A stretch of DNA of 64,000 bases from an uncultured Brevundimonas sp. (lineage in GTDB: Bacteria; Pseudomonadota; Alphaproteobacteria; Caulobacterales; Caulobacteraceae), in assembly GCF_937863155.1 (NCBI RefSeq), contig NZ_CALMFB010000070.1, positions 172,011 to 236,010 of the forward strand. The letters run 5' to 3'. Below, in pieces: positions 1 to 9,506 of this stretch; position 1 is the stretch's first letter, and each line of letters begins with the position of its first letter. The translations under genes were made by a program, and so were the position numbers. A model generated the notes under the pieces. The model was not told the DNA's origin, did no database searches, and was given only the letters and a program-made list of their open reading frames with translations.

Positions 1-60
1 GCACCCTGATCGTCTCGCGGGCTTTGCTCCGCCTCGCCCGTCCGCTAGACGAAGCGCGAC

Positions 61-1137
61 ATGACCGACCTCGCCCAACTCGAACTCGACCTGATCAACG
101 CCGTCGGCGGCGCCGAGACCGTGGCCGCCCTGGAGGATGTGCGTGTGGCCGCCCTGGGCAAGTCCGGGGCCATCTCGGGCCTGCTGAAGGGCCTGGGCGC
201 CATGAGCCCCGACGAACGGCGCGAGCAGGGCCCGGCGATCAACGGCCTGCGCGACCGCGTCACCAGCGCCATCGCGGCCAAGAAGACCGAGCTTGAGGCC
301 GCCGAACTGGACGCCCGCCTTCAGGCCGAACGTGTGGATCTGACCCTGCCGGCCCGGCCGCGCCGCAAGGGCGGGGTGCATCCGACCATGCAGGTGATGG
401 ACGAGATGATCGCCATCTTCGCCGGCATGGGTTTCGCGGTGGCCGAAGGCCCGGACATCGAGGACGACTTCCACAATTTCACCGCTCTGAATTTCCCGCC
501 CAAGCACCCGGCGCGGGAAATGCACGACACCTTCTTCCTGAAGCCCGACCCTGAAACCGGCGAACGCAAGGTCCTGCGCACCCACACCAGCCCGGTGCAG
601 GTGCGCACCATGCTGAGTCAGCAGCCGCCGATCCGCATCATCGCGCCGGGCCGCACCTTCCGTAAGGATTCGGACGCCACCCACACGCCGATGTTCCACC
701 AGATCGAAGGTCTGGTGATCGACCGCGACATCCACATGGGGCACCTGAAGACCACGCTTCAGACCTTCATCGCCCGCTTCTTCGAGCTGGACGACGTCCA
801 GGCGCGGTTCCGCCCGCACCATTTCCCCTTCACCGAGCCGTCGGCCGAGATGGACATCCGCTGCGACCGTTCGGGCGGCAAGCTGGTGCTGAACACCGGC
901 GACGACTGGCTGGAGATTCTGGGCTGCGGCATGGTGCATCCGAATGTGCTGCGGGCCTGCGGCGTCGATCCGGACCAGTGGCAGGGCTTCGCCTTCGGCA
1001 TGGGCGTCGACCGCCTGGCCATGCTGAAATACGGCGTGCCGGACCTGCGGCCCATGTTCGAGGCCGACACCCGCTGGCTGGCCCACTACGGCTTTTCGGC
1101 CCACGCCGTTCCCAATCCCGCGTCCGGCCTGAGCTGA
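61..1137 (+). CDS. pheS: Phenylalanyl-tRNA synthetase alpha subunit
   Basis: Charges tRNA-Phe with phenylalanine as the catalytic subunit of the cytoplasmic alpha2beta2 enzyme. The 358-residue protein has the N-terminal helical region (about 1-95), class II motif 2 ([20 protein letters not shown], about 195-214), the phenylalanine pocket stretch [11 protein letters not shown] (about 255-265) and motif 3 ([14 protein letters not shown], about 309-322). Length is normal for the family. The ATG lies 60 bases from the window edge; in those bases I see no gene, leader peptide or clear promoter. Its partner pheT follows after one small inserted gene, so all three are probably cotranscribed. Identification is secure. 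Confidence 0.97.
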   Translation: MTDLAQLELDLINAVGGAETVAALEDVRVAALGKSGAISGLLKGLGAMSPDERREQGPAINGLRDRVTSAIAAKKTELEAAELDARLQAERVDLTLPARPRRKGGVHPTMQVMDEMIAIFAGMGFAVAEGPDIEDDFHNFTALNFPPKHPAREMHDTFFLKPDPETGERKVLRTHTSPVQVRTMLSQQPPIRIIAPGRTFRKDSDATHTPMFHQIEGLVIDRDIHMGHLKTTLQTFIARFFELDDVQARFRPHHFPFTEPSAEMDIRCDRSGGKLVLNTGDDWLEILGCGMVHPNVLRACGVDPDQWQGFAFGMGVDRLAMLKYGVPDLRPMFEADTRWLAHYGFSAHAVPNPASGLS

Positions 1138-1159
1138 CGCCCCCTATCCGACGAGACCG

Positions 1160-1564
1160 ATGATGACCGACGCCAAACCCGCCGCCACCGCCGACCAGCT
1201 GGTCAGCCTGACCACCTTCGAGAAGGCCGCCATCTGGCTGCCGCGCATGGCGCTGGAGCATCTGCGCCAGGGCCTGACCTTCATCGAGGGCAAGACCTTC
1301 ACCGACTGCACCCTGGAAGGACCGGCCGTGGTGCTGATGGGTGACGGCGTGGCCATGGACGGCTGTCACATGGGCGTGGCCTCGGACCCGTCGATGCTGC
1401 TGCTGCGTCCGGTCGGCACGACCGTGAACGGCGTCATCGGCTTCAAGAACTGCAAATTCATCCGCTGCCGCTTCGCCCAGGTCGGCTTCGTCGGCGACGA
1501 CCGCTTCATCGCGGAATTCCAGCAGAATGCGGCCAACGGTCGTCCGGCGAAGGGCGACCAGTGA
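1160..1564 (+). CDS. Small unknown protein between pheS and pheT
   Basis: Function not recognised. The 134-residue protein has no signal peptide or membrane segment. After an N-terminal helical part (about 1-45) it shows short repeating strands rich in Cys, Phe and Gly (for example [26 protein letters not shown]), suggestive of a small beta-helix or pentapeptide-like fold; this is inference. It starts 22 bases after pheS and its TGA overlaps the GTG of pheT by four bases, so it is translationally coupled to the synthetase. A second in-frame ATG directly follows the first. The location suggests a role linked to the PheST operon, but nothing in the sequence proves it. Confidence 0.85.
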   Translation: MMTDAKPAATADQLVSLTTFEKAAIWLPRMALEHLRQGLTFIEGKTFTDCTLEGPAVVLMGDGVAMDGCHMGVASDPSMLLLRPVGTTVNGVIGFKNCKFIRCRFAQVGFVGDDRFIAEFQQNAANGRPAKGDQ

Positions 1565-3984
1565 AATTCACCCTCGGCTGGCTGAAGGACCACCTCGACA
1601 CGACCGCCGATGCGGCGGCCGTGGCCGACGCCATGACCATGGCGGGGCTGGAGGTCGAACACGTCCATGACCCCATCGCGGCCCTGGCGCCCTTCACCGT
1701 GGCGAAGATCGTCTCGGCCGAACGGCACCCCAACGCCGACCGGCTGCAGGTCTGCCAGGTCGAGACGGTGGACGGGATTAAGGAGATCGTCTGCGGCGCC
1801 CCCAATGCGCGCGCAGGCCTGACCACCATCTACGCCCCCATCGGCGCTTATGTGCCCGGCCTGGGGGTGACCCTGGTCGAAAAGCCGGTGCGCGGCGTGG
1901 TGTCCAACGGCATGCTGTGCTCGGGCGCCGAGCTGGAGCTGGCCGACGACAGCGACGGCATTCTGGAGCTTTCCGACGATCTGGCGGTCGGAACCCCCGC
2001 CGCCGGCGTCTTCGGCGCCGAGCCGGTGATCGATTTCGAGGTGACGCCGAACCGCCCCGACTGGCTGGGCGTCGCCGGCATCGCCCGCGACCTGGCCGCC
2101 GCCGGTGTCGGAACCCTGACCACCCCCGCCATCGACGCCGTACCGGGCGCCTTCCCCTGCCCCGTCTCTGTGCGCATCGAGGCGCCGGAGCTGTGCCCCG
2201 TCTTCGCCGGGCGACTGATCCGGGGCGTCAAAAACGGTCCGTCGCCCGACTGGCTGAAGCACCGGCTGACGGCCATCGGCCTGCGCTCGATCAACCGGCT
2301 GGTCGATGTGACCAATCTGATCGCCTATGACCGCGCCCGGCCGCTGCACGTCTATGACCGCGCCAAACTGGTCGGCGACCAGATCGTGGTGCGCGCCGGC
2401 CAGGCCGCCAAGGACACGGGCGAACCCGAACATCTGATCGCCCTGGACGGTAAGACCTACACCGTGTCGGCCGCCGACTGCGTCATCGCCGATGCGTCGG
2501 GCGAACGGCCCATCGGCCTGGGCGGCGTCATGGGCGGCGAATCCACCGGCTGTTCGGACGAGACGACGGACGTCTTCCTGGAAGCCGCCTGGTTCGACCC
2601 CCTCGTGATCGCCCAGATGGGCCGCAGCCTTGGGATCAGTTCGGACGCCCAGTATCGGTTCGCGCGCGGCGTGGATCCGGCCTCGCTGGTTCCCGGCATC
2701 GAACTGGCCACCCGCCTGATCCTGGATCTGTGCGGCGGCGAGGCGTCGGACATCGTCGTGACGGGCCAGGCCCCGGCAGACCCGGCCGGCTTCGCCTTCG
2801 ACCCGGCCCATGTGAAGCGGCTGTCGGGCCTGGATCTGGCCGACGACCGTATCGCGAAAATCCTGACCGACCTGGGCTTTGTCGTCATGCGCGGTTCGCC
2901 CTGGACCGTCACCCCGCCGTCGTGGCGGCGCGATGTCGAAGGCCCGGCCGATCTGGTCGAGGAGGTGGCGCGGATCGAGGGCTTCGACGCCCTGCCGGAC
3001 GCCCCCCTGCCCGGCGCCGGCGCCTCGTCGCGCGGCGTGCTGAACCCGCGCCAGAGCCGCGTGCGGATCGCCCGGCGCGCCCTGGCGGCCCTGGGCTATG
3101 CCGAGGCCGTGACCTGGTCCTTCACCCGGCGCGAGACGGCGGCCCTGTTCGGCGGCGGCGACGAAACCCTGGTGCTGGAAAACCCCATCGCCAGCGATCT
3201 GGACTGTATGCGGCCCTCGGTCCTGCCGAACCTGATCCAGGCCGCCGCCCGCAACGCCGCGCGCGGCCACGCCGATGCGGCCCTGTTCGAGATCGGCCCC
3301 ATCTATCTGACCGACCAGCCGGACGGCCAGCGCACGGTCATCGCCGGCCTGATCGCGCCCCATGCCGCCCGCCACTGGGCCGGGCCGGCCGAAGACGCCC
3401 TGTTCGCGCTGAAGGCCGATCTGACGACGGTGCTGGACGAGATCGGCGCCCCGACCGGGTCGCTGCAACTGGTCCAGGGCCAGAACCGCGACTGGTGGCA
3501 TCCGGGCCGCTCCGCCCGCCTGCAACTGGGGCCCAAGGTCGTCATGGCCGAGTTCGGCGCCCTGCATCCGCGTGTGCTGAAGGCGCTGGACGCCGACGGG
3601 CCGATGCTGGGCTTCGAGATCGTGCTGGACGCCGTGCCCGAGCCGCGCGGCCCAAAAAACAAGAGTGGGGCAACCAAGGCGCGCGGCGCCGCCGACCTGC
3701 CCAATCTGATGCCGCTGAGCCGAGACTTCGCCTTCCTGGTCGACGACGGCCAGGCGGTGGGCGATCTGGTGCGCGCGGCGACGGGCGCGGACAAGGCCCT
3801 GATCCGCTCGGTCGGGGTGTTCGACGTCTATCGTGGTCAGGGCGTGCCCGACGGCATGAAGTCGGTGGCGCTGGAGGTCATCATCCAGCCGCGCGAGGCG
3901 ACCCTGGCCGAGGCCGAGATCGAAGCCTTGAGCGCCCGCATCGTCGCCGCCGTCGAAAAACTGGGCGCCCGGCTGAGGAGCTGA
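1561..3984 (+). CDS. pheT: Phenylalanyl-tRNA synthetase beta subunit
   Basis: The 807-residue beta subunit of the PheRS tetramer, involved in tRNA binding and editing of misacylated Tyr-tRNA-Phe. Visible domains in order: N-terminal EMAP/OB tRNA-binding domain (about 40-150, with [15 protein letters not shown]), the B3/B4 editing domain (about 210-380), B5 (about 400-475), a catalytic-like core, and a C-terminal ferredoxin-fold anticodon-binding domain (about 715-807, [11 protein letters not shown] and [15 protein letters not shown]). The GTG start overlaps the preceding stop codon by four bases. Size and domain order are typical of the family. Confidence 0.97.
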   Translation: MKFTLGWLKDHLDTTADAAAVADAMTMAGLEVEHVHDPIAALAPFTVAKIVSAERHPNADRLQVCQVETVDGIKEIVCGAPNARAGLTTIYAPIGAYVPGLGVTLVEKPVRGVVSNGMLCSGAELELADDSDGILELSDDLAVGTPAAGVFGAEPVIDFEVTPNRPDWLGVAGIARDLAAAGVGTLTTPAIDAVPGAFPCPVSVRIEAPELCPVFAGRLIRGVKNGPSPDWLKHRLTAIGLRSINRLVDVTNLIAYDRARPLHVYDRAKLVGDQIVVRAGQAAKDTGEPEHLIALDGKTYTVSAADCVIADASGERPIGLGGVMGGESTGCSDETTDVFLEAAWFDPLVIAQMGRSLGISSDAQYRFARGVDPASLVPGIELATRLILDLCGGEASDIVVTGQAPADPAGFAFDPAHVKRLSGLDLADDRIAKILTDLGFVVMRGSPWTVTPPSWRRDVEGPADLVEEVARIEGFDALPDAPLPGAGASSRGVLNPRQSRVRIARRALAALGYAEAVTWSFTRRETAALFGGGDETLVLENPIASDLDCMRPSVLPNLIQAAARNAARGHADAALFEIGPIYLTDQPDGQRTVIAGLIAPHAARHWAGPAEDALFALKADLTTVLDEIGAPTGSLQLVQGQNRDWWHPGRSARLQLGPKVVMAEFGALHPRVLKALDADGPMLGFEIVLDAVPEPRGPKNKSGATKARGAADLPNLMPLSRDFAFLVDDGQAVGDLVRAATGADKALIRSVGVFDVYRGQGVPDGMKSVALEVIIQPREATLAEAEIEALSARIVAAVEKLGARLRS

Positions 3985-3989
3985 CCACC

Positions 3990-4532
3990 ATGGGCCTGAA
4001 ACCCCGTATCGAGACCGCGTTCGAGCGCGGCCTGTTCCGCAGCCGCTGGCTGATGGCGCCCTTCTATGCGGGCCTGGCCCTGGCGCTGGCCATGCTGCTG
4101 GTCGTCTTCCTGCGCGAGCTTTTCTACTATCTGCCCCAGGCTTTCACGGCCGGGCGGGGCATGGCGCCGAACGACGCCATCCTGGCGGTGCTGACGCTGG
4201 TGGACCTGTCGCTGACGGGCAATCTGCTGCTGATCGTGCTGTTTTCCGGCTATGAGAATTTCGTCTCCAAGCTGGATCTTGAGGGCGAGACCGACCGGCC
4301 GCCGTGGATGGGCACGGTCGACTTCTCGGGCCTGAAGATGAAGCTGATCGCCTCGATCGTGGCCATCTCGGGCATCCAGCTGCTGAAGACCTTCATGAAC
4401 ATCGGCAAGGACGGCTATCCGCTGAACGAGACCGAGGCGATGTGGGGCGTCATCATCCACCTGGCCTTCGTCGCCTCGGGCGTGCTGCTGGCGCTGATGG
4501 ACTGGCTATCGGCGCGCACGGAGAAGCATTGA
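3990..4532 (+). CDS. YqhA/UPF0114 family inner-membrane protein
   Basis: A 180-residue integral membrane protein of the UPF0114 (YqhA) family, whose molecular function is not established. Family landmarks are the N-terminal RSRWLMAPFYAGLALAL segment, LSLTGNLLLIVLFSGYENFVSKLD in the centre and SIVAISGIQLLKTFMNI near residue 125. At least three hydrophobic spans are evident, with a fourth near the C terminus. The ATG lies five bases after the pheT stop, so it probably belongs to the same transcript. A longer reading frame runs upstream inside pheT, but the family start matches this ATG. The gene is followed directly by a heptamer-repeat hairpin that may end the transcript. Confidence 0.88.
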   Translation: MGLKPRIETAFERGLFRSRWLMAPFYAGLALALAMLLVVFLRELFYYLPQAFTAGRGMAPNDAILAVLTLVDLSLTGNLLLIVLFSGYENFVSKLDLEGETDRPPWMGTVDFSGLKMKLIASIVAISGIQLLKTFMNIGKDGYPLNETEAMWGVIIHLAFVASGVLLALMDWLSARTEKH

Positions 4533-4542
4533 AGGCGTGGCG

Positions 4543-4697
4543 AGTGGTCAGTGGTCAGTGGTCAGTGGTCAGTGACGAAATTTCGCGTCGTCCGCTTCCA
4601 GCAGCCCGCGCCAGACCAACCAGGTCGCCAATCGGCCCCACTGACCACTGACCACTGACCACTGACCACTGACCACTGACCACTGACCACTGACCAC
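4543..4697. repeat. Heptamer tandem repeats in inverted arrays (hairpin)
   Basis: Left arm 4543-4574 carries about 4.6 perfect copies of AGTGGTC. Right arm 4639-4697 carries about 8.4 perfect copies of the complement, CACTGAC. The 64-base spacer includes the palindrome CGAAATTTCG. Transcribed RNA could fold into a long stem in several sliding registers. It lies between the YqhA-family gene and the EipA-like gene, so it may act as a transcription end or RNA stabiliser. A second, degenerate heptamer element occurs at 22423-22553. Confidence 0.9.
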
Positions 4698-4788
4698 GGC
4701 AATCTCCCGTTAACCTTGCCGCCGCAAGGCTGACGCAAACGCAGCGGAGGTTCGCAATCGAACCGATTCGCCGCCGGGAGCCGACGCC

Positions 4789-5394
4789 ATGCATCGCCGC
4801 CAACTGATCGCCACGGGCCTCGCCGCCGCCGGACTGCCGGCCCTGGCGGCATGCGGGGGACGCGCCGCCGACCCCAATTATCCGATCCGTTCGGACCGCA
4901 CCGCCCCGACCTATTCGGCCGACGAACTGGTCGCGGCCGGATCGCGCGAACTGGGCATCGCCGCCGAGGCCATGGGCGGCGCCATCGAGCGCATCTTCGC
5001 CGACCAGGGCGACCGCCCGACCGCCTATATCGCGGGCGAAGAGGCCGCCGGCGCGGCGGGCGTGGGCCTGCGCTACGGCCGCGGCGCCCTGCATATGAAG
5101 GATCTCAGCGCCAGCCAGGAAGTATTCTGGCAGGGCATTTCGATCGGCTGGGACGTGGGCGGCAACGCCAGCCGGGTCTTCACCCTGGTGTATGGCCTGT
5201 ACCACCCCGACATGATCTACCGCCGCTATCCTGGGGTGGAGGGGTCGGCCTATCTGGTCGGCGGCCTGGGCGTGAACTATCAGCGCGCGGACGGCATCAT
5301 CCTGGCGCCGGTGCGCACCGGGGTCGGCCTGCGCCTGGGCGCCAATGTCGGCACCATGGCCTACAGCCGCCAACGGAACGTGCTGCCGCTCTAG
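4789..5394 (+). CDS. EipA/DUF1134 family envelope protein
   Basis: A 201-residue exported protein of the DUF1134/EipA family. In Brucella EipA is a periplasmic protein needed for envelope integrity; that role is family knowledge, not shown here. The N terminus is MHRRQLIATGLAAAGLPALAAC, which reads as a signal peptide ending in a lipobox-like LAAC (Cys about 22) after a basic stretch. The mature part (about 55-201) contains the conserved glycine-rich beta sandwich with GEEAAGAAGVGLRYGRG, GISIGWDVGGNASRVF and GVEGSAYLVGGLGVNYQ. It stands alone, with a heptamer repeat upstream and an opposite-strand gene downstream. Confidence 0.88.
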   Translation: MHRRQLIATGLAAAGLPALAACGGRAADPNYPIRSDRTAPTYSADELVAAGSRELGIAAEAMGGAIERIFADQGDRPTAYIAGEEAAGAAGVGLRYGRGALHMKDLSASQEVFWQGISIGWDVGGNASRVFTLVYGLYHPDMIYRRYPGVEGSAYLVGGLGVNYQRADGIILAPVRTGVGLRLGANVGTMAYSRQRNVLPL

Positions 5395-5449
5395 GACCGG
5401 CCGATTTCGGACGGTGCGGCCGAGTCTGCTGACGACCCAAACCCGACGT

Positions 5450-5773
5450 TCAGGAAGCGATCTTCGCCCGCCTGTCAAAGGGGCTGAATCGCTTAAGATT
5501 CAAACCGCATTTGCTGCACCTTGAGACAGGCCACAGGTCGTTTAAGAACCAGAAAGATCGTTGATAGACATTTCGACCGCAGCGGGGACAGGCTGTCAGC
5601 GCCCAGCCAAGTACCGCAAATCCCAATAAAGTCGGAACAAGCGTCCATTCAAACGTGTGCTGCCACGGAAGAACGTTCGCTGTCGCGGCGGCGATCGCCA
5701 GCGCGCCAAACAGGATGAGGAAGCGTCCCGGCAGCATGAACCAGCCCCAAAAATAGACGCTCGGCCAACGCAT
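5450..5773 (-). CDS. Small membrane protein with zinc-ribbon-like cysteines
   Basis: No family recognised. The 107-residue protein has two hydrophobic segments (about 8-30 and 38-58) followed by a soluble tail with two CxxC pairs (CPRCGR and CSKCGL, about 62-90), consistent with a zinc ribbon. I chose the ATG at 5773 because GAAGGAG sits eight bases before it; an in-frame ATG 33 bases upstream has no such site. Convergent with the EipA-like gene. Base composition is a little less GC-rich than its neighbours, so recent acquisition is possible but not shown. Confidence 0.7.
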   Translation of the reverse strand: MRWPSVYFWGWFMLPGRFLILFGALAIAAATANVLPWQHTFEWTLVPTLLGFAVLGWALTACPRCGRNVYQRSFWFLNDLWPVSRCSKCGLNLKRFSPFDRRAKIAS

Positions 5774-5841
5774 GACATCGTCTCCTTCCAGGAACGACTG
5801 TCCCACAATGGATGTCTGCTAACCACCCCGGCAGACGGATC

Positions 5842-6708
5842 TCAGGTCTGCTGCGCGATCAGGGCCTCGATCCCCTCGCGGTACGACGGATATTTCGGCC
5901 GCCAGCCCAGTTCGGCCTTGGCGCGGGCGTTCGAGACGCGCTTGGAGTCCAGATAGAAGCGCCGCATCCCCTCCGACACCGACGGGTCGGTCCAGTCGAC
6001 TTCGGGCGGCAGGGGCAGGCCCAGGCGCCGCGCGCTCCAGGCCGTGACCACATGGGCCGGGGCCGGCTCGTCGTCGACCAGATTATAGGCGCGGCCGGGG
6101 TTGGGCCGGTCCATCGAGGCGAACAGGCCGGACACCACATCGTCGGCGTGGATGCGGTTGAACACCTGACCCGGCTTTCGCACCATCCGCGCTTCGCCGT
6201 TCCTGAGGCGATCCAGGCCCGAGCGGCCGGGGCCGTACAGGGCCGGCAGTCGGAACAGATGCACCGCCAGGCCCAGCGTCCGGCCGGTCTCCAGCCAGTC
6301 CTGCTCGGCTCGCACCCGGCGCGCGCCCTGAAGCGTGGCGGCGTTCAGGGCGTCGTCCTCGAACGCCCAGCCGCCCGCCCGGTCGCCATAGACGGCGGTG
6401 GACGAGACATAGCCGATCCAGCCGGGGCGCCGTCTTTCTGCCGTCAGCAGGGGCGCCAGGGCGGCATGGCCGGGGCAACCCTCGGCCGTCGGAGGCGCGG
6501 TGATGACCACGGCGTCGGCCGTGGCCAGGGCGGCGTCCTGCGCCGCCGCATCGGCCGGATCGATGGCCGTCAGTCCCTGCGCCTTCAAGGCTTGGCGCGT
6601 GTCGGCGTCGCGCGACGTGGCCGCGACCACACCCCCGCGCCTTACGGCCTCGGCCCCGATGGCGCGGCCCAGCCAGCCGCCGCCGAAGATCAGCATAGAA
6701 GCGTTCAC
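5842..6708 (-). CDS. NAD(P)-dependent epimerase/dehydratase-like protein
   Basis: An extended SDR/NAD-dependent epimerase-type protein, about 288 residues. The N-terminal Rossmann motif is MLIFGGGWLGRAIGAEA; YVSSTAVYGD holds the catalytic-type Ser/Thr region, and LYGPGRSGLDRL is a substrate-side loop. The canonical YxxxK is not obvious, as in the YeeZ-like branch, so catalysis is uncertain. A GTG at 6708 overlaps the sqdB stop by four bases, which I take as the start; an ATG at 6696 is the alternative. Coupling with sqdB suggests a nucleotide-sugar or sulfolipid connection, which is inference only. Confidence 0.85.
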   Translation of the reverse strand: MNASMLIFGGGWLGRAIGAEAVRRGGVVAATSRDADTRQALKAQGLTAIDPADAAAQDAALATADAVVITAPPTAEGCPGHAALAPLLTAERRRPGWIGYVSSTAVYGDRAGGWAFEDDALNAATLQGARRVRAEQDWLETGRTLGLAVHLFRLPALYGPGRSGLDRLRNGEARMVRKPGQVFNRIHADDVVSGLFASMDRPNPGRAYNLVDDEPAPAHVVTAWSARRLGLPLPPEVDWTDPSVSEGMRRFYLDSKRVSNARAKAELGWRPKYPSYREGIEALIAQQT

Positions 6709-7925
6709 GCCGTGCGGGCGGCGGCGGGGGCGGGCGCCGCCGGTTCGGCCAGGGCCTCGGCCCGGCGGCCGTTCCAGGCCGAGACGCACGGGATCTTGGT
6801 CCGGTCGGCCCGGTCCGCATAGCGGCGGGCGATCTCGGTCACGTCCTGCATCAGCCCCTCGGCCAGGGTGATGGGTTTCAGCCCCAGCTGCTTGAACTGG
6901 TCATTGGCCACGACCAGTTCGTTCTCGTCCGCCTCCTGGCGCGGATTGGCGACATATTCGACCTGGGCGCCGGTCATGTCGGCGACCATCAGGGCCAAGT
7001 CGCGGACGCGGCGGCTCTCGGTCATCTGGTTCAGGATCTTGACCCGGTCGCCCGACTTGGGCGGGTTCTTCAGCGCCAGTTCCACACAGCGCACCGTGTC
7101 CTGAATATGGATGAAGGCCCGCGTCTGGCCGCCCGAGCCGTGCACCGTCAGAGGGTATCCAACCGCCGCCTGGATCAGGAAGCGGTTCAGCACCGTGCCG
7201 TAATCGCCGTCATAGTCGAAGCGGTTGACCAGCCGGTCGTCCTTGCGCGTCTCTTCGGTCTCGGCGCCCCAGACGATGCCCTGATGCAGGTCGGTGATCC
7301 TGAGGCCGTCGTTCTTGGCGTAGAACTGGAACAGCAGGGCGTCCTGGGTTTTGGTCATGTGATAGATGCTGCCCGGGTTCGGCGGGAACAGGATCTCCTG
7401 TTCGGCCGGGCCGAAGTCGGTGTCCACCGTGACCTTCAGATACCCCTCGGGGATGCGCAGCCCGGCGGTGGTGTAGCCATAGACGCCCATGGTCCCCAGA
7501 TGCGCCAGATGCACGTCGCGCCCGCTCTCGACGATGGCGGCCAACAGGTGGTTGGTGGCGTTCAGATTGTTGTCGACGGTGTAGAGCTTGTGCCGCGCCG
7601 ACTTCATCGAATAGGGGGCCGCCCGCTGTTCGGCGAAATGGACCACGCTGTCCGGCGCCCAGTCGCGGATCAGGGCGACCAGGCGATCAAACTCCTTGCC
7701 GACCGTCATATTGACGAAGTCGATGGTCTTGCCGCTGACCTCTTTCCACGCGGCGATCCGCTCGCCCATGGTGCGGATGGGGGTCAGGGACTGGACCTCC
7801 AGTTCGTTGTCGATATTCCGGCGGCTCAGGTTGTCGACGATGGTCACGTCCCAGCCGCGCGCCGACAGGTGCAGCGCCGTGGGCCAGCCGCAGAAGCCGT
7901 CCCCGCCCAGAACCAGTACGCGCAT
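6705..7925 (-). CDS. sqdB: UDP-sulfoquinovose synthase
   Basis: Converts UDP-glucose and sulfite to UDP-sulfoquinovose, the head-group donor of the membrane sulfolipid SQDG. The 406-residue protein is an extended SDR with the SQD1/SqdB signature: GGDGFCGWPTALHLS (7-21), HFAEQRAAPYSM (96-107), catalytic TMGVYG (T145) and YHMTK (Y188, K192). The C-terminal end after about residue 390 is an Ala/Pro-rich tail. It heads a two-gene unit with the overlapping epimerase-like gene. No sulfoquinovosyl-diacylglycerol synthase (SqdX/SqdD) is in the window. Identification is confident because the FAEQRAAPYSM motif is specific to this family. Confidence 0.93.
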   Translation of the reverse strand: MRVLVLGGDGFCGWPTALHLSARGWDVTIVDNLSRRNIDNELEVQSLTPIRTMGERIAAWKEVSGKTIDFVNMTVGKEFDRLVALIRDWAPDSVVHFAEQRAAPYSMKSARHKLYTVDNNLNATNHLLAAIVESGRDVHLAHLGTMGVYGYTTAGLRIPEGYLKVTVDTDFGPAEQEILFPPNPGSIYHMTKTQDALLFQFYAKNDGLRITDLHQGIVWGAETEETRKDDRLVNRFDYDGDYGTVLNRFLIQAAVGYPLTVHGSGGQTRAFIHIQDTVRCVELALKNPPKSGDRVKILNQMTESRRVRDLALMVADMTGAQVEYVANPRQEADENELVVANDQFKQLGLKPITLAEGLMQDVTEIARRYADRADRTKIPCVSAWNGRRAEALAEPAAPAPAAARTA

Positions 7926-8006
7926 CTTTCCTACCCCGTCTGTGGTCTTGTCGGCCCCTTGCCTAGCCCAAGCGGCGCCGGGGGCAAAGCGGCGCCATGA
8001 CGCGGG

Positions 8007-8891
8007 TCAGGCGGGGCCGGTCGCCTCCAGCATGGAGGCCAGGGCGTCTCGCACCAACTCCGGATGGAGCATGGGCAGGAAATGGGTTCCGCCCGGAACC
8101 GTCTGGACCCGCACCTGGGGGCGGCGGGAGGACGGGGTGACGCGGCAGGTCGATCCGGTCTCGGCCTTCAGGATGTGGATCGGGGCGGTGATCCGCGCCA
8201 TGGCCCGCCAGGGATCGTGCCCCTGGGCCGCATAGTTGGACGCCTCCCAGTCGGCGTCGCAGGTCAGGACCAGGCCGCCCTCGGGCGCCGGGACCAGGCC
8301 GTCGGTCAGATAGTCGGCCAGGACGTCGTCCGGCCAGCCTTTGAAGGCGCCGCGGCCGCGATAGGCGGACATGGCCTGGTCGCGGCTGTCGAACCGCGCC
8401 CGGCGGCGGCGGGCGGCGGCGACCAGGGGAATGCGTTCGGGCAGGCCGCGCAGCAGCGGCGCGTTGAAGGCCAGGACGGCCGGCCGGCTCCAGATCACCG
8501 GGTCGGCCAGGACCAGGCCGCGCACCCGATCCGGCCGGTCGGCGGCGGCCAGCAGGCCCGAGGTCCCGCCCATGGAATGGCCGGCCAGGACCGCCGGCGG
8601 GCCGTCGATCCGGTCCAGCAGGGCCGCCAGGTCGCCGGCGTGGTCGGACCAGCCGCGCCGGCCCGTGATCGGCGTCGGCAGGCGGGTCGCCCCATGACCG
8701 CGCAGGTCGGGGGCCCAGACCCGGAACCGGTCGCCCAGGGGCGCCAGAAGCGCGCGACAGGTCAGGGCGTTGAACCCGTTGGCGTGGGCGAAGACCAGGT
8801 CGACCGGCCGGCCGGGGTCACCCCATTCCAGCACGGCCATGGCGCCGCCGCGCGCGGGCAGGTCGACGGTCAGGCGGCGCGGGTCGGTCAA
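8007..8891 (-). CDS. Alpha/beta hydrolase
   Basis: A 294-residue soluble alpha/beta hydrolase of unknown substrate. It shows the oxyanion strand VFAHANGFN, the WAPDLRGHGATR strand, the nucleophile elbow GHSMGG (Ser about residue 110) and a late histidine in GGTHFLP (about 270). No signal peptide is seen. The TTG at 8891 starts eight bases after the Fur-type gene stop, so the two are probably one transcript; an in-frame ATG at 8840 is a possible alternative start. The reading frame extends further upstream inside the regulator gene, but that part is unlikely to be translated. Confidence 0.85.
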   Translation of the reverse strand: MTDPRRLTVDLPARGGAMAVLEWGDPGRPVDLVFAHANGFNALTCRALLAPLGDRFRVWAPDLRGHGATRLPTPITGRRGWSDHAGDLAALLDRIDGPPAVLAGHSMGGTSGLLAAADRPDRVRGLVLADPVIWSRPAVLAFNAPLLRGLPERIPLVAAARRRRARFDSRDQAMSAYRGRGAFKGWPDDVLADYLTDGLVPAPEGGLVLTCDADWEASNYAAQGHDPWRAMARITAPIHILKAETGSTCRVTPSSRRPQVRVQTVPGGTHFLPMLHPELVRDALASMLEATGPA

Positions 8892-8899
8892 GGCTGGGC

Positions 8900-9385
8900 T
8901 CAGGCCGGAACGCGGCAGTCGGGACACCGCCCGTGCGCCTCGATCGTGGTGCGGTCGATGACATAGCCGGCGCCTTCCGCCGCATGGCGCAGGCCGTCGC
9001 TCAAGGGGGCGGCGATCTCCTGCGCTGCGCCGCAGCAGTCGCAGATCAGAAAGGCCGCCGCATGGTCGTCGGCGCCGTGGCTGCACGCCACATAGGCGCT
9101 GATGGAGGCGATCCGGTGCGCCAGGCCGCGCCGTTCCAGAAACTCCAGCGCGCGATAGACGGTGGGCGGCTTGGCCGCCTGGCCGTCCTGGCCGAACTGG
9201 GCGATCAGATCATAGGCTTTCATCGGCTCGCCCGCCCGCAACAGCAGGTCCAGCACCCGCCGGCGCGGCGCGGTCATGCGTTCGCCATCGGCCGCACAGG
9301 CCGTTTCGGCCGCATCCAGGGCCTGAAGCGTGTCGGCTTCGTTCAGACCCGAGGCGGCGTGATCGTGATCGCAGGAGGCGCCCAT
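8900..9385 (-). CDS. zur: Fur-family regulator, Zur type
   Basis: A 161-residue metal-dependent repressor of the Fur superfamily. The winged helix (about 36-92) includes MTAPRRRVLDLLLRAGEPMKAYDLI and PPTVYRALEFLERRGLAHRI. Structural zinc cysteines lie in CDCCG (115-118) and CPDC (154-157). The N terminus CDHDHAA and the SHGADDHAA stretch are Cys/His-rich, which fits the zinc-sensing Zur branch better than iron Fur. No zinc uptake genes adjoin it, so Zur rather than another Fur paralogue is inference. The upstream 120 bases separate it from divergent sapC; I could not identify a Zur box there. Confidence 0.87.
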   Translation of the reverse strand: MGASCDHDHAASGLNEADTLQALDAAETACAADGERMTAPRRRVLDLLLRAGEPMKAYDLIAQFGQDGQAAKPPTVYRALEFLERRGLAHRIASISAYVACSHGADDHAAAFLICDCCGAAQEIAAPLSDGLRHAAEGAGYVIDRTTIEAHGRCPDCRVPA

Positions 9386-9506
9386 GAGCCACAGCTAGTG
9401 CCCCATTCCCCGCGCTGCAACCGCCCGCGCGCATCGGCGGGTTTGCGGCGAAGGCGGCCATGGGATAGAAGGCCCGACTTTCCCGTTTTCCGAGCCCCGT
9501 CTCTTC

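Noticed and set aside
1366-3567. A 733-codon minus-strand frame opposite pheT
   Set aside because: Low-complexity His, Gln, Gly and Asp-rich translation typical of antisense shadows in GC-rich genomes; pheT explains the region.
4543-4697. CRISPR array
   Set aside because: Units are 7 bases long, contiguous without spacers and inverted; no cas genes lie nearby.
5395-5840. tRNA gene in the small intergenic parts
   Set aside because: No cloverleaf, TTCGA-type arm or CCA end could be found there or in the other gaps.
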